From Dipteris shenzhenensis (taxonomy: Eukaryota; Polypodiophyta; Polypodiopsida; Gleicheniales): a stretch of DNA of 64,000 bases. A program made the translations under genes and the position numbers. Shown here one piece after another: positions 11,976 through 23,655 of this stretch. The DNA lies in assembly GCA_047967505.1 (NCBI GenBank), contig CM106541.1. One strand, given 5' to 3'. Positions within the stretch are counted from its first letter, which is position 1. Each line of letters begins with the position of its first letter. A model generated the notes under the pieces. That model saw nothing but the letters and a program-made list of their open reading frames with translations, was not told the origin of the DNA and made no database searches.

Positions 11976-14900
11976 CTCTTTTTCCGCATGAGCATGAGCA
12001 TGAGCATGAGCTTATGCTTATGCATAAGCATAAGCATGAGCTCATGCTTATACTCATGCATCAGCATGAGCTTATGCTTAAGTTTCCACATAAGCTTATG
12101 CTTATGCATGAGCTTATGCTTCTCTCATTCTCTATTTCCGCATAAGCTCCTTCTCTTTTTTCGCATAAGCTCCTCTTTCTCTTTTTATGCATAAGCTCCT
12201 TCTCTTTTTCCGCATGAGCATAAGCATGAGCTTATGCTTAAGTTTCCGCATAAGCTTATGCTTATGCGTGAGCTTATGCGGAAATAGAGAATGAGAGAAG
12301 CTTATGCTTCTCTCATTCTCTATTTCCGCATAAGCTCCTTCTCTTTTTATGCACAAGCTCCTCTTTCTCTTTTTATGCATAAGCTCCTTCTCTTTTTCCG
12401 CATGAGCATAAGCATGAGCTTATGCTCATGCATGAGCATGAGCTTATGCTTAAGTTTCCGCATAAGCTTATGCTTATGCATGAGCTTATGCGGAAATAGA
12501 GAATGAGAGAAGCTTATGCTTCTCTCATTCTCTATTTCCGCATAAGCTTCTTCTCTTTTTCCGCATAAGCTCCTCTTTCTCTTTTTATGCATAAGCTCCT
12601 TCTCTTTTTCCGCATGAGCATGAGCTTATGCTTAAGTTTCCGCATAAGCTTATGCTTATGCATGAGCTTATGCGGAAATAGAGAATGAGAGAAGCTTATG
12701 CTTCTCTCATTCTCTATTTCCGCATAAGCTGCTTCTCTTTTTCCGCATAAGCTCCTCCCTCTCTTTTTATGCATAAGCTCCTTCTCTTTTTCCGCATGAG
12801 CATAAGCATGAGCTTATGCTCATGCATGAGCATGAGCTTATGCTTAAGTTTACGCATAAGCTTATGCTTAAGTTTCCGCATAAGCTTGTGCTTAAGTTTC
12901 ACGCATAAGCTTATGCGTGAGCTTATGCGGAAATAGAGAATTAGAGAAGCTTATGCTTCTCTCATTCTCTATTTCCGCATAAGCTCCTTCTCTTTTTCCG
13001 CATAAGCTCCTCCTTCTCTTTTTATGCATAAGCTCCTTCTCTTTTTCCGCATGAGCATAAGCATGAGCTTATGCTCATGCATGAGCATGAGCTTATGCTT
13101 AAGTTTACGCATAAGCTTATGCTTATGCATGAGCTTATGCAGAAATAGAGAATGAGAGAAGCTTATGCTTCTCTTATTCTCTATTTCCGCATAAGCTCCT
13201 TCTCTTTTTATGCACAAGCTCCTCTTTCTCTTTTTATGCATAAGCTCCTTCTCTTTTTCCGCATGAGCATAAGCATGAGCTAATGCTTTTGCTTATGCTT
13301 AAGCATAAGCTCATGCTTATGCTCATGCATGAGCATGAGCTTATGCTTAAGTTTCCGCATAAGCTTATGCTTATGCATGAGCTTATGCGGAAATAGAGAA
13401 TGAGAGAAGCTTATGCTTCCCTCATTCTCTATTTCCGCATAAGCTCCTCTTTCTCTTTTTATGCATAAGCTCCTTCTCTTTTTCCGCATGAGCATAAGCA
13501 TGAGCTTATGCTTATGCTTATGCTTAAGCATAAGCATAAGCATAAGCTCATGCTTATGCTCATACATGAGCATGAGCTTATGCTTAAGTTTCCGCATAAG
13601 CTTATGCTTATGCATGAGCTTATGTGGAAATAGAGAATGAGAGAAGCTTATGCTTCTCTCATTCTCTATTTCCGCATAAGCTCCTTCTCTTTTTCCCCAT
13701 AAGCTCCTCCCTCTCTTTTTATGCATAAGCTCCTTCTCTTTTTCCGCATGAGCATAAGCATGATCTTATGCTTAAGCATAAGCATAAGCATAAGCTCATG
13801 CTTATGCTCATGCATGAGCATGAGCTTATGCTTAAGTTTACGCATAAGCTTATGCTTAAGTTCTCGCATAAGCTTATGCTTAAGTTTCACGCATAATCTT
13901 ATGCGTGAGCTTATGCGGAAATAGAGAATGAGAGAAGCTTATGCTTCTCTCATTCTCTATTTCCGCATAAGCTCCTTCTCTTTTTCCGCATAAGCTCCTA
14001 CTTCTCTTTTTATGCATAAGCTCCTTCTCTTTTTCCGCATGAGCATAAGCATGAGCTTATGCTTATGCTTACGCTTAAGCATAAGCATGAGCATAAGCTC
14101 ATGCTTATGCTCATGCATGAGCATAAGCTTATGCTTAAGTTTCCGCATAACCTTATGCTTATGCATGAGCTTATGCGGAAATAGAGAATGAGAGATGCTT
14201 ATGCTTCTCTCATTCTCTATTTCCGCATAAGCTCCTTCTCTTTTTCCGCATAAGCTCCTCCTTCTCTTTTTATGCATAAGCTCCTTCTCTTTTTCCGCAT
14301 GAGCATGAGCTTATGCTTAAGTTTACGCATAAGCTTATGCTTAAGTTTCCGCATAAGCTTATGCTTAAGTTTCACGCATAAGCTTATGCGTGAGCTTATG
14401 CGAAAATAGAGAATGAGAGAAGCTTATGCTTCTCTCATTCTCTATTTCCGCATAAGCTCCTTCTCTTTTTCCTCATAAGCTCCTCCTTCTCTTTTTATGC
14501 ATAAGCTCCTTCTCTTTTTCCGCATGAGCATAAGCATGAGCTTATGCTTATGCTTATGCTTAAGCATAAGCATGAGCATAAGCTCATGCTTATGCTCATG
14601 CATGAGCATGAGCTTATGCTTAAGTTTCCGCATAAGCTTATGCTTAAGTTTTCGCATAAGCTTATGCTTAAGTTTCACGCATAAGCTTATTTGTGAGCTT
14701 ATGCGAAAATAGAGAATGAGAGAAGCTTATGCTTCTCTCATTCTCTATTTCCGCATAAGCTCCTCTCTTTTTTCGCATAAGCTCCTCCTTCTCTTTTTAT
14801 GCATAAGCTCCTTCTCTTTTTCCGTATGAGCATAAGCATGAGCTTATGCTTATGCTTATGCTTAAGCATAAGCATGAGCATAAGCTCATGCTTATGCTCA

Positions 14901-15825
14901 TGCATGAGCATGAGCATAAGCTCATGCTTATGCTCATGCATGAGCATGAGCTTATGCTTAAGTTTCCGCATAACCTTATGCTTATGCATGAGCTTATGCG
15001 GAAATAGAGAATGAGAGATGCTTATGCTTCTCTCATTCTCTATTTCCGCATAAGCTCCTTCTCTTTTTCCGCATAAGCTCCTCCTTCTCTTTTTATGCAT
15101 AAGCTCCTTCTCTTTTTCCGCATGAGCATGAGCTTATGCTTAAGTTTCCGCATAAGCTTATGCTTAAGTTTCACACATAAGCTTATGCGTGAGCTTATGC
15201 GGAAATAGAGAATGAGAGAAGCTTATGCTTCTCTCATTCTCTATTTCCGCATAAGCTCCTTCTCTTTTTCCGCATAAGCTCCTCCTTCTCTTTTTATGCA
15301 TAAGCTCCTTCTCTTTTTCCGCATGAGCATAAGCATGAGCTTATGCTTATGCTTATGCTTAAGCATAAGCATAAGCATAAGCTCATGCTTATGCTCATGC
15401 ATGAGCATGAGCTTATGCTTAAGTTTCCGTATAAGCTTATGCTTATGCATGAGCTTATGCGGAAATAGAGAATGAGAGAAGCTTATGCTTCTCTCATTCT
15501 CTATTTCCGCATAAGCTCCTTCTCTTTCTCCGCATAAGCTTCTCCTTCTCTTTTTATGCATAAGCTCCTTCTCTTTTTCCGCATGAGCATAAGCATGAGC
15601 TTATGCTTAAGTTTACGCATAAGCTTATGCTTAAGTTTCCGCATAAGCTTATGCTTAAGTTTCACGCATAAGCTTATGCGGAAATAGAGAATGAGAGAAG
15701 CTTATGCTTCTCTCATTCTCTATTTCCGCATAAGCTGCTTCTCTTTTTCTGCATAAGCTCCTCCTTCTCTTTTTATGCATAAGCTCCTTCTCTTTTTCTG
15801 CATGAGCTTATGCGGATATAGAAAA
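11976..15825. repeat. palindrome-rich satellite, about 15 units of 180-300 bp
   Basis: A recurring junction (cttctctcattctctatttccgc) appears near 12,306, 12,519, 12,702, 12,955, 13,170, 13,416, 13,654, 13,943, 14,202, 14,429, 14,732, 15,024, 15,229, 15,486 and 15,708. Each unit is full of dyads. The joint between units is a long hairpin centred on AAGCTTATGCTT. Units contain many GCATAAGCTTATGC palindromes and runs of the 6-mers cataag/catgag. Unit length varies because the 6-mer runs and the palindrome block expand and contract. Long open frames across it (Lys/His/Leu/Met-rich) are by-products of the repeat, not genes. Confidence 0.9.
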
Positions 15826-15901
15826 TTCCCTGAACCTCACCAAAAATGGCTACACCCAAGAAAACAATGACCTGTACACTAAAGATTTTGGAGGTAAACC
15901 A

Positions 15902-15908
<7 letters not shown>

Positions 15909-15948
<40 letters not shown>
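15909..15948. repeat. (CT)n microsatellite
   Basis: About 40 bp of CT repeats with one interruption (ttt), just after the satellite. Confidence 0.9.
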
Positions 15949-15949
<1 letters not shown>

Positions 15950-16226
15950 CCGCAACCCTAACCAATGTGAAATCATACACGTGTGTGGTTCAAGCTTACA
16001 ACAAGCTAGTTACTTAGGTGGATGCTTTTGAGCTACAAGTCAAAACTTTTGGTGAAGATCTCGAGCCATTAGATTTGTACTTTTTCTTTGTAGGCTGACA
16101 AAGACTTTCCAACATATGTTTGTGCTAAATCCACCATCCTCCAACTCTATGCCTAATAATGGTGAGGGCATGTTCTAGTACGGTGTTTGACGGATGCCAC
16201 AGTATAGACGTAGTCTTACCAAAGAC

Positions 16227-16472
16227 CTCAGGGGGGTCACTCATCATATGTAACCCTATCACGTGAGTTCAACAGAAGGATATTTTTTATTTCTAAAATT
16301 TACAAAAATAAATATACATAAGGGACTATTTAAAATAGTTTTGGAAAAAATTTACAGATTTGTATAGAAAAGGGGTACATTTTATTAATGAAAAATTTAC
16401 AGATAAGGGATTTTAGAAATAGGCCTTGAATGCACGTGGTATAGAGGATTTATATATAGTGACCCCCCCGAG
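16227..16472. mobile_element. hAT-like MITE, copy B
   Basis: The ends are CTCAGGGGGGTCAC and GTGACCCCCCCGAG, with a perfect 8-bp target duplication ccaaagac on both sides. It lies in the opposite orientation to copies A, C and E. Confidence 0.92.
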
Positions 16473-16480
16473 CCAAAGAC

Positions 16481-17608
16481 GAACCTATTGAAGTTGGGGG
16501 GGCCAAATCAATAACACTTTGGCACACTTGAGGGACAAATGCCTCACCAAGCACAGTCACAAAGCGTGAGGAGAAGTCATTACAAGGGATAAAAACCATT
16601 ATATATAATGTGAGCCATCGCAATCGATACAAGATGAATAAATAAAACCAAAATGAATTAGGTTTGGGGCCTAATTACGTGATCGCATAGTCGCACTAGT
16701 CTAAACATGTACAAAATAAGCTAGGAGTGGCACATCTGTCAAAGGTTGCATTGAAAAAGTGCTAGAACCCACTACCATAACTGGTACACCATCCCAAAAT
16801 CATCCATAGGCCATGTATGTGTCATAAATTAAAACCCAAGGGCACCTTTGAACCTTAGTGTAAAACTCTATAGAACTGTATTGTCTTTTAGTTGTGGATC
16901 ATTGTTTGCATAGGGCCAAGGTCATGATAGTTGAAGCAGGTGTAGGCACGCGATATGAGTTATGAATGGGATGGCATTGCAGTAGAGGAAGGTTGTGTAG
17001 AAGGTAGAGACGAGGATGGGTAAAAGCAAAGTAGAAGGAGCAAAGGGGTTTTGCACCAAAGGCAAGATACTAGCATGAATGGATAGTGGTCCGAATTTTG
17101 ATGAGTCATTCCAATGGTCAACTACACTATTTGCAACTTTGTTCAGCACTCCTCTAGTTCTCATAAAGCACGAGCTATGTCTGTTGTATCTTTGGAGATG
17201 CCCACATCTCAACTTGTCAGAATGAGGTGACTGATTGGTGCTGCATGAGTGACTATGTTTAGCATGGCTCAACCCCTGGGGTTCTACGTTGATGGCTATC
17301 ATTGGATGTAAGACTTTGTAGGCTCTATTGTTAATCCTCACGTCCAATCATGACATACGTTGTGCAGAGCTCATAGCTCCGATGCTAATTGTAAGTGTAT
17401 GTTCCAACATGGTGCAGTTCATCACGTTCAAACTTTAAGGAGACCAAAGTAAGTGCTAGTGGAAGCAATAGCTCTTGTAGAGGGATTTGTTGTTAAGAGG
17501 GAGGTGCAGATATTGTTGACAAAGTAGGGGATGCAAGAGCAATGTTTGAGCTAGCGATGATCGCATTGTAATTCATTTGGTAGAGGGATTTGTTGTTAAG
17601 AGGGAGGT
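16481..17608. other. no gene seen; small direct duplication at its end
   Basis: No supportable gene. A segment containing gagggatttgttgttaagag occurs at about 17,477-17,520 and again at 17,580-17,616. The second copy was later split by MITE copy C. A 141-codon minus-strand frame at 16,922-17,347 has no recognisable features. Confidence 0.45.
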
Positions 17609-17616
17609 GTAGATAT

Positions 17617-17864
17617 CTCGGGGGGGTCACTATGTATTTAAACCCTCTATATCACGTGCGTTCAAGGCCTATATTTAAAATCCCTTATCTGTAAATTTTT
17701 TCATTAATAAAATGTACCCCTTTCTATACAAATCTGTAAATTTTTTCCAAAACTATTTTAAATAGTCCCTTACGTATATTTATTTCTGTAAATTTTAGGA
17801 ATAAAAAATATCCTTCTGTTGAACTCACGTGATAGGGTTACATATGATGAGTGACCCCCCCGAG
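17617..17864. mobile_element. hAT-like MITE, copy C
   Basis: A 248-bp copy with ends CTCGGGGGGGTCAC and GTGACCCCCCCGAG. The perfect 8-bp duplication gtagatat occurs at 17,609-17,616 and 17,865-17,872. It is inserted into the second copy of a small direct repeat. Confidence 0.95.
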
Positions 17865-18113
17865 GTAGATATTGTCAACCATGATAGAATGATGCCTAAC
17901 TCTCACAACCAAGATTCTTCATACCAAGAATAACCCAGAGTAAGAGAGAGCATCTTCCTTTAGTGCTTTGTTTATGGAGAAAATATCTTTCACACACATC
18001 ATCATCATCAATATGATTTCATAGAGTAAAAAGCTCTACTTGAACCCCATTTGTCTCATAAACTTCTTAACAATGAAGAGATGACTAAAATTAAAGAACC
18101 TTCCTATGGGCTT

Positions 18114-18466
18114 TGTTCAGATATTGAGCTCCACTCGCGATATGCCAAGGTGACCGTTGTGCATTTATGTCACCGACTTGTTAGCTGTAGATGCGGTTGG
18201 TACACCGCCCATGAATAATAGCTGGATGACAACTATCTTTATGTACTCTAGTTAGTGGCTCAGTTAGTATGCAACCTTAGTTAGCTGAGTTTGGTTTGAG
18301 ACCCACATATAGGGTTGACCTATTCTTTTGTACTTAGAGTTCTTTTGGCTTTCACAACTAAGAAGAGGAAAACTATTTTCAACCTCCACCTTTGTGTATA
18401 TTCCCCCATTGTGTATGTGAGAAAGCTGCAAGTGAGACTCCCTCCTTCTCTCCGACTCTCTTCACA
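18114..18466 (+). repeat. copia 5' LTR
   Basis: A 353-bp LTR ending directly at the primer-binding site. It carries about 27 bp (around ttgacctattcttttgtact) that the 3' LTR lacks. Confidence 0.9.
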
Positions 18467-18478
18467 TGGTATCAAAGC
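18467..18478 (+). other. copia primer-binding site
   Basis: TGGTATCAAAGC, starting immediately after the 5' LTR. It is close to the usual plant copia primer site complementary to initiator Met-tRNA. Confidence 0.85.
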
Positions 18479-18610
18479 TCGGTTCATGGTAAGGAGCTCA
18501 AGAAAGCAAACCAAGTTCGTGGTGTCCTAGTAAGAGGATTAGTATTGCTTTCCTTTTTTTTCAAGTTTGGTAGCAAATCTGTGTAGGTAGCATAGCCAGA
18601 AAGTGCAAGA

Positions 18611-19320
18611 GTGCAATGTCTCAGATTGGGACACTCACAGCAGCAATCAGAAAATAATAGTGGACCTACAGTGTCCTCTAGTAGTGGTTCACATACTTCA
18701 CCATGGACATGCAGATTGAGATCAAGAGGATCTCCTCAAAGCAATGCAGATAGTGGTATGCAAGTATCACAACAAGGAAAAGAGAAAGTAGATCAGCCCA
18801 TGGTTGATGTGAATGCAAGTCACTCTCATGTGGATGGTGAATCCAGTGGCTCAGAACACAGCCTTGATGATGAGTTGGGTATTCCTTCTGTTGTTACACC
18901 TAGAGTAAGGAAGACAAGGGATGTTTTGAGAGCACCTGGTAGTGAGCCTGTGCAACAATGGCTGCATGTGAGGTAGCTTGGTTGCATAAGCTACTTTATG
19001 ATATGCATCAGTCTACAGATGGGCTAGTTGTCATTTATTGTGACAACATGAGCAATATACACTTGGCAAATAACCCATTCTATGATGATAGAACAAAGCA
19101 CATTGAGGTGCATTATCACTTTGTGCGGGAGAAGGTTCTAGTAGGTTTTATTGATCTGGTTTATGTCAGCACAGAGGATCAAGTAGCTGACATATTCACG
19201 AAGGCATTTGGCACAGAGAAGCTGCGCAAGGTTAGAGACATGCTTGGTGTTCAGGAATTGGGATTCAGCTCGAGGGGGAGTGTTGAGATATCGAGCTCAA
19301 CTCGTGATATCCTAGGGTGA
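18611..19320 (+). pseudogene. remnant of copia polyprotein (linker and RNase H end)
   Basis: The first part encodes a Ser-rich linker between integrase and reverse transcriptase (about 18,611-18,955). It then jumps into the last part of RNase H: AACEVAWLHKLLYDM, VVIYCDNMSNIHLANNP, RTKHIEVHYHFVREKV and STEDQVADIFTKAFG. These are hallmark copia motifs. The reverse transcriptase and most of RNase H are missing. The deletion joint, near 18,960, also changes frame. The reading frame runs into the 3' LTR. Confidence 0.88.
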
Positions 19321-19606
19321 CCATTGTGCATTTATGTCACCGACTTGTTAGCTGCAGATGCGGTTGGTACACCGCCCATGAATAATAGCTAGATGACAGC
19401 TATCTTTATGTACTCTAGTTAGTGGCTCAGTTAGTATGCCACCTTAGTTAGCTGAGTTTGGTTTGAGACCCACATAGGGTTCTTTTGGCTTTCACAACTA
19501 AGAAGAGGAAAACTGTTTTTAGCCTCCACCTTTGTGTATGTTCCCCCATTGTGTATGTGAGAAAGCTACAAGTGAGACTCCTTCCTTCTCTCCCACTCTC
19601 TTCACA
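19281..19606 (+). repeat. copia 3' LTR
   Basis: A 326-bp LTR preceded by the purine tract and followed by aggctt, matching the bases in front of the 5' LTR. Confidence 0.9.
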
Positions 19607-19889
19607 AGGCTTGAGAAAAAAAGAGACGTTTGACTCTATTGAAGAAAATTTTAAAAAGAGGGCATGACATGGCTTCATCATACATTTTTTATACTCTTTG
19701 ATAGAAGGGCTTCAAAAATATTAAAACCAAAAAAATGAAAAAAATGTCAAAATGTGATCAGTGTGATGATTTGAAATGGGCAATTGAGAGTGCACCTAGT
19801 CAAGAGGGAACACACAATTGAGTGTGAGGATTTGAAATGGGCAATTGAAAGTGCACCTAATTAAGAAGAAAGGGAATTGTACAGAAGGA

Positions 19890-20985
19890 AGAACAAGTAT
19901 CATCATAGACTTGTTTGACATGCGAGACAAAAATATATACTTTGCAATGAGCAAGCTATTTCACATCCAAAGAAGTACATGTGTCTTATTATAGATGGTT
20001 ATACATAGATAACAACATTGCCTTGCTTTTTTGCAACTTCGCCTAAGCTACAAGGAAAGTACTTTTTAAATACACATTTATGTGGAGTGTTAGTGCATAA
20101 ATATATGTTTTTTTTAGACATATAGATTGATTCCTTGCATCCTCATAATGGAAATTAAGAATAAAGTCCATTATGTATGCAGTTCAGAATGTACATGTAG
20201 CAAAAGGTCACAAATAAAACCACCAATTTTTAGAAAACAAGTAGGTAATTGCTACTAAGGGAATAAGAATGTATTCACGTTCTCATTTTACTTGATGCTA
20301 GTTGCTCATTGAACATTCAATGAGATTGAAGTTGACTTTCTATATCTTGGACATACACATGAGGATATTGATCAGGTTTTTAGCACAATCTCGATTCTCA
20401 ACATAGCTAAAATACAAGGACGTGGAGATAATAAATGACTTGATAAGTAGGCTTAAGTGGCTAACTGGTGGCCATAAGAAAAATATAATATGCTCTAAGC
20501 TAAAATATATATATGATTTGAGGAGCTTTATTCAACCTTTTCTACAAAAGGGTGGGGATGCTCTAAAAGCTCATATCTATCCACATTACTTTCACTTTCT
20601 CTTGGAGGATGGAAGGCCAGCAATCTCGGGGTGGATCACTATGCATAAACCCTATATATCACATTCCTTCAAGGTGCGTTTGTAAAACCTCTTAGGTGTA
20701 AATTTATCATGAATGATTTACATACCATTTTTCTATTCAATCCATGAATACACCCTTTATATCATACCCTTTTGTATGTAAAAACTATGTAAAAAGGGGA
20801 TTTAAAAAACTCCTTCTGTTGAACCTGTGTGCTATCATGCTTACATATTCATGGCAATGCCATTCTTCTCATACAAAATGGAAACATCAAGATCAGTCTT
20901 TTAACTTCAATTTTGTCCAAGGAAAGGGCTCATATACAAGAATTCCTTGATAAATCTCAAAGAAAAATAGTTGGCTTATAATTGT
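19890..20985 (+). pseudogene. relic of a DUF7869-type transposon protein
   Basis: Broken plus-strand frames contain FTFSFYLMLVAH, then IEVDFLYLGHTHEDIDQVFS (about 20,325-20,385). This carries the GHTHEDxDQxF signature of proteins annotated as DUF7869 in plants and animals. They continue with DLRSFIQPFLQKGGDALKAH and HYFHFLLEDGRPAIS (about 20,516-20,628), then YKWKHQD after a decayed MITE. Earlier pieces near 19,900-20,270 fit the same family weakly. Stops and frameshifts are frequent. These proteins are typical of cut-and-paste elements, but the parent element's ends were not found. Confidence 0.65.
20626..20870. mobile_element. hAT-like MITE, decayed copy F
   Basis: Starts CTCGGGGTGGATCACTATG and follows the family consensus (cctatatatcac, ccttctgttgaac) with many changes. 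The right terminus is no longer recognisable. It interrupts the DUF7869-type relic between DGRPAIS and YKWKHQD, so it is an old insertion. Confidence 0.7.
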
Positions 20986-21945
20986 CTATTGCATACAAGA
21001 GGAAACGATGGTGATGTATCGTTCTTGGCAAGAACGTGTAATGCATTTGGAATTCAAAAGACACCTGAATTGATAGAACACCTTGAGGAAATGCAAAAAG
21101 AGAGCATTGAGGAAGAATGCACTTTCTTTTGGATAAATGTTAGTAATGACTTTTTCCCAACTCCAAACTTTGGAATCACATTCAAATCACTGATTCCACG
21201 TCCAATTTGTTGACCATATAGATAAAAGAGAGAGTTCTTGCCCAAAATAGATATACAAGTCAACTATTTTGTTGCAATTGGCTATCAAGTGATGATGAAT
21301 AGAATAATGTGAGGTTCTAAGTTGCGAATTTAGTGGATGTAAGTAGGGATGATCATTGGAGAGACATGAAATTTAAAATAATATGGTATGACATTTAAAG
21401 TACTATGGTATGATATCTAAAGTAGTATGGTATGAGCCAAGAGACAGCACAAAGAATATGATTAACAACATATTATACAAAAAAATAATGTGTCTCAAAT
21501 AATTAACTCGTATAAGATCAATTGACAAAATCAATTGTAGTGTCATGAAAGCAAACGCTAAGAAAACTAAGAAGCACATGAAGTAGCATGTGGTTGAAGA
21601 AAACATAAGAATACTAAAATACTATGTGGGGCATTTTTAAGGATGCATGCGAAGGAGGAAGTGAAAGGAGGTAACAGAAACAAAGAATTGCCATAATAGC
21701 GATAATTAAATATATTGTGTGGTAATACGATGAAGTAAAGAAACTTGATCCAGACTTTTCCTTTTAGTCATACCCTCTTGAGAAACATGGATTTGCCTTG
21801 AAGTTCCTTTTCAGATATTGAGAATTTACATGTAATTTGCATCAAAGAAGCTTAATATTTCTTTTAAACATATATTAATATATAATTACAAATTTAGTTC
21901 TTGTTATTCTTTGGAATACAAAAGAATCTTCCAAGTTTCTTTTCT
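20986..21945. other. no gene seen
   Basis: A/T-rich stretch. Around 21,360-21,440 'aaagtactatggtatgata' is repeated three times at about 22-bp spacing. Nothing codes convincingly. Confidence 0.45.
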
Positions 21946-21953
21946 ATAACGTG

Positions 21954-22199
21954 CTCGGGGGGTCACTGATCATATGTAACCCTATCACGTGAGTTCAACA
22001 GAAGGATATTTTTTATTCCTAAAATTTACAGAAATAAATATACATAAGGGACTATTTAAAATAGTTTTGGAAAAAATTTACAGATTTGTATAGAAAAGGG
22101 GTACATTTTATTAATGAAAAAATTTACAGATAAGGGATTTTAAATATAGGCCTTGAGCGCACGTGATATAGAGGGTTTATACATAGTGACCCCCCCGAG
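21954..22199. mobile_element. hAT-like MITE, copy D
   Basis: The ends are CTCGGGGGGTCACT and GTGACCCCCCCGAG, with a perfect 8-bp target duplication ataacgtg (21,946-21,953 and 22,200-22,207). Same orientation as copy B. Confidence 0.95.
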
Positions 22200-22207
22200 A
22201 TAACGTG

Positions 22208-22820
22208 AATTTATATATTGTGAGTGCCATTATTATTTATGTTCAAGTTTAAATGCTCAAAGGCTCTCTTCACATGGATTATAGTCATCCCTCCATGCTG
22301 GGAGCTCATTACAAGCCTATATTATTTTTTGTTTTTGAAGGAAAACATCGACAACCATACCCGCATGGGTTATGCATAGCAAACAAGAGGATTGCTTTTG
22401 GCTTTTTATTTGTTTTAACTTTTGAATTTATCAATTTACTTATTTGAAAAAAATAGATCATGCATAACAGGCAAGAGGATTGTTTTTGCAAGCTTTTTAT
22501 TTATTTAAACTATTAATTATTCCAAAAAACATTATCTTTTTTAACGGAGGATTCTTTAAAATAAAATATACTAGGATACTTTTCTTCTTCTTTTTTGCAA
22601 ATAGGAAATATGTATTTTATGACCTAGGGAGGAAATCAAAATACAAAGCATAGTATTCTATAAATTGATTTTGATTTGTATTATTATGTATGAAATGTGG
22701 AGTATGATACAAGTTATGTTTCCTAGATTTTCCATTATTCCTACAAAATCATAGTGTTAGCATATTACTTTTCATTTGGGAGGATTTTTGGGCTCTACTC
22801 AAAATCAAAGAAAAACCAAG
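22208..22820. other. no gene seen; short direct repeat
   Basis: The phrase 'caagaggattgcttttggctttttattt' recurs diverged about 90 bp downstream (about 22,384 and 22,472). Otherwise plain A/T-rich sequence flanking the left inverted repeat at 22,821. Confidence 0.45.
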
Positions 22821-22854
22821 CATTAGGGGAGAATTGGGGTCTCAAAAGGGCCTC
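22821..22854 (+). repeat. left terminal inverted repeat of the composite
   Basis: Perfect inverted match to 47,178-47,211. Sequence identity stops sharply on both sides of the 34 bp. Confidence 0.85.
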
Positions 22855-23057
22855 ATAAGGAATGGATTGAGAAATAGATTAGTCCTAATGAAAGGGCCAA
22901 GGTAGGTCCCAAAAAGTCCTAATCCCCCCTCACCTAGGTGGGTTAAGCCCACAAGTGACCCCACCTCTTACACCTCTTACACCTCTTACACAACTCTTAC
23001 TCCTAGGTGGGAACCAAAAAATTCAAATTTCAAATTTCAAATTTTGAATTCCCTTTC

Positions 23058-23485
23058 TCCTTCTCTCGCCTCCCTCCCTCCCTCCCTCCCCCTCCTCCCT
23101 ACCCCTCCCTCACTCCCCCTCCTCACTCCCTCCTCCTCCCCCTCCCTCCCTCCCTCCTCCCCCTCCCCTCTCCTCCCCTCCCCCTCCCCCTCCTCACTCC
23201 CTCCTCCCCCTTCCTCCTCCTCCCCCTCCCTCCCTCCCTCCTCCATGCCTACTCCTCCTGCCCTCCCCCTCCCTCCCTCCTCCATGCCTGCTCCTCCTGC
23301 CCTCCCCCTCCCTCCTCCTCCACTACTGCTCCTCCTCCCCCTCCCCTCCTGCTCCTCCCTCCTCCCTCCCTCCTCCTCCATGCCTACTCCTCCTTACCCT
23401 CCACACCTGCTAGTTTGCCCCCCTCTCCTCCTCTTCAACTACTGGTCCTCCCTCCCCCATCCCTCCTCCTCCTCACCCTCCCTCT
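23058..23485 (+). repeat. C/T-rich leader tract
   Basis: More than 400 bp of ccctccctcc-type sequence immediately before the start codon of gene A (23,549). The long Pro/Ser frames here reflect composition. It is probably promoter or 5' leader, mirrored by the tract at 46,479-46,800 in front of gene B. Confidence 0.6.
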
Positions 23486-23655
23486 TCCTGTGTGCTGCTC
23501 CTTCAAGCCTGCATCTCCACACCTTTTCCTTCTCTACACTCTTTTAGTCATGGCACCATTCGAGGACGTCTCCAACAAGTACCAGGTTCACTTAGAGTTG
23601 GACGCTAAATATGCAAGCACACATCGTCTAGGATTGAGGGGAGCTTCCAAAATCC

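Larger units (their letters stand above)
18114..19606 (+). mobile_element. Ty1/copia element with both LTRs, internally deleted
   Basis: The LTRs at 18,114-18,466 and 19,281-19,606 start TGTT and end TTCACA. They are nearly identical apart from an indel of about 27 bp and scattered changes. The primer-binding site TGGTATCAAAGC (18,467-18,478) fits initiator Met-tRNA. A purine tract gagggggag (19,272-19,280) precedes the 3' LTR. Flanking ggctt is present on both sides, with one extra base at the right edge. The internal part is only about 0.8 kb, so the element cannot move by itself. Confidence 0.92.

Noticed and set aside
16922-17347. 141-codon minus-strand frame as a gene
   Set aside because: No motifs, no relatives in the window and no clear promoter or splice context.
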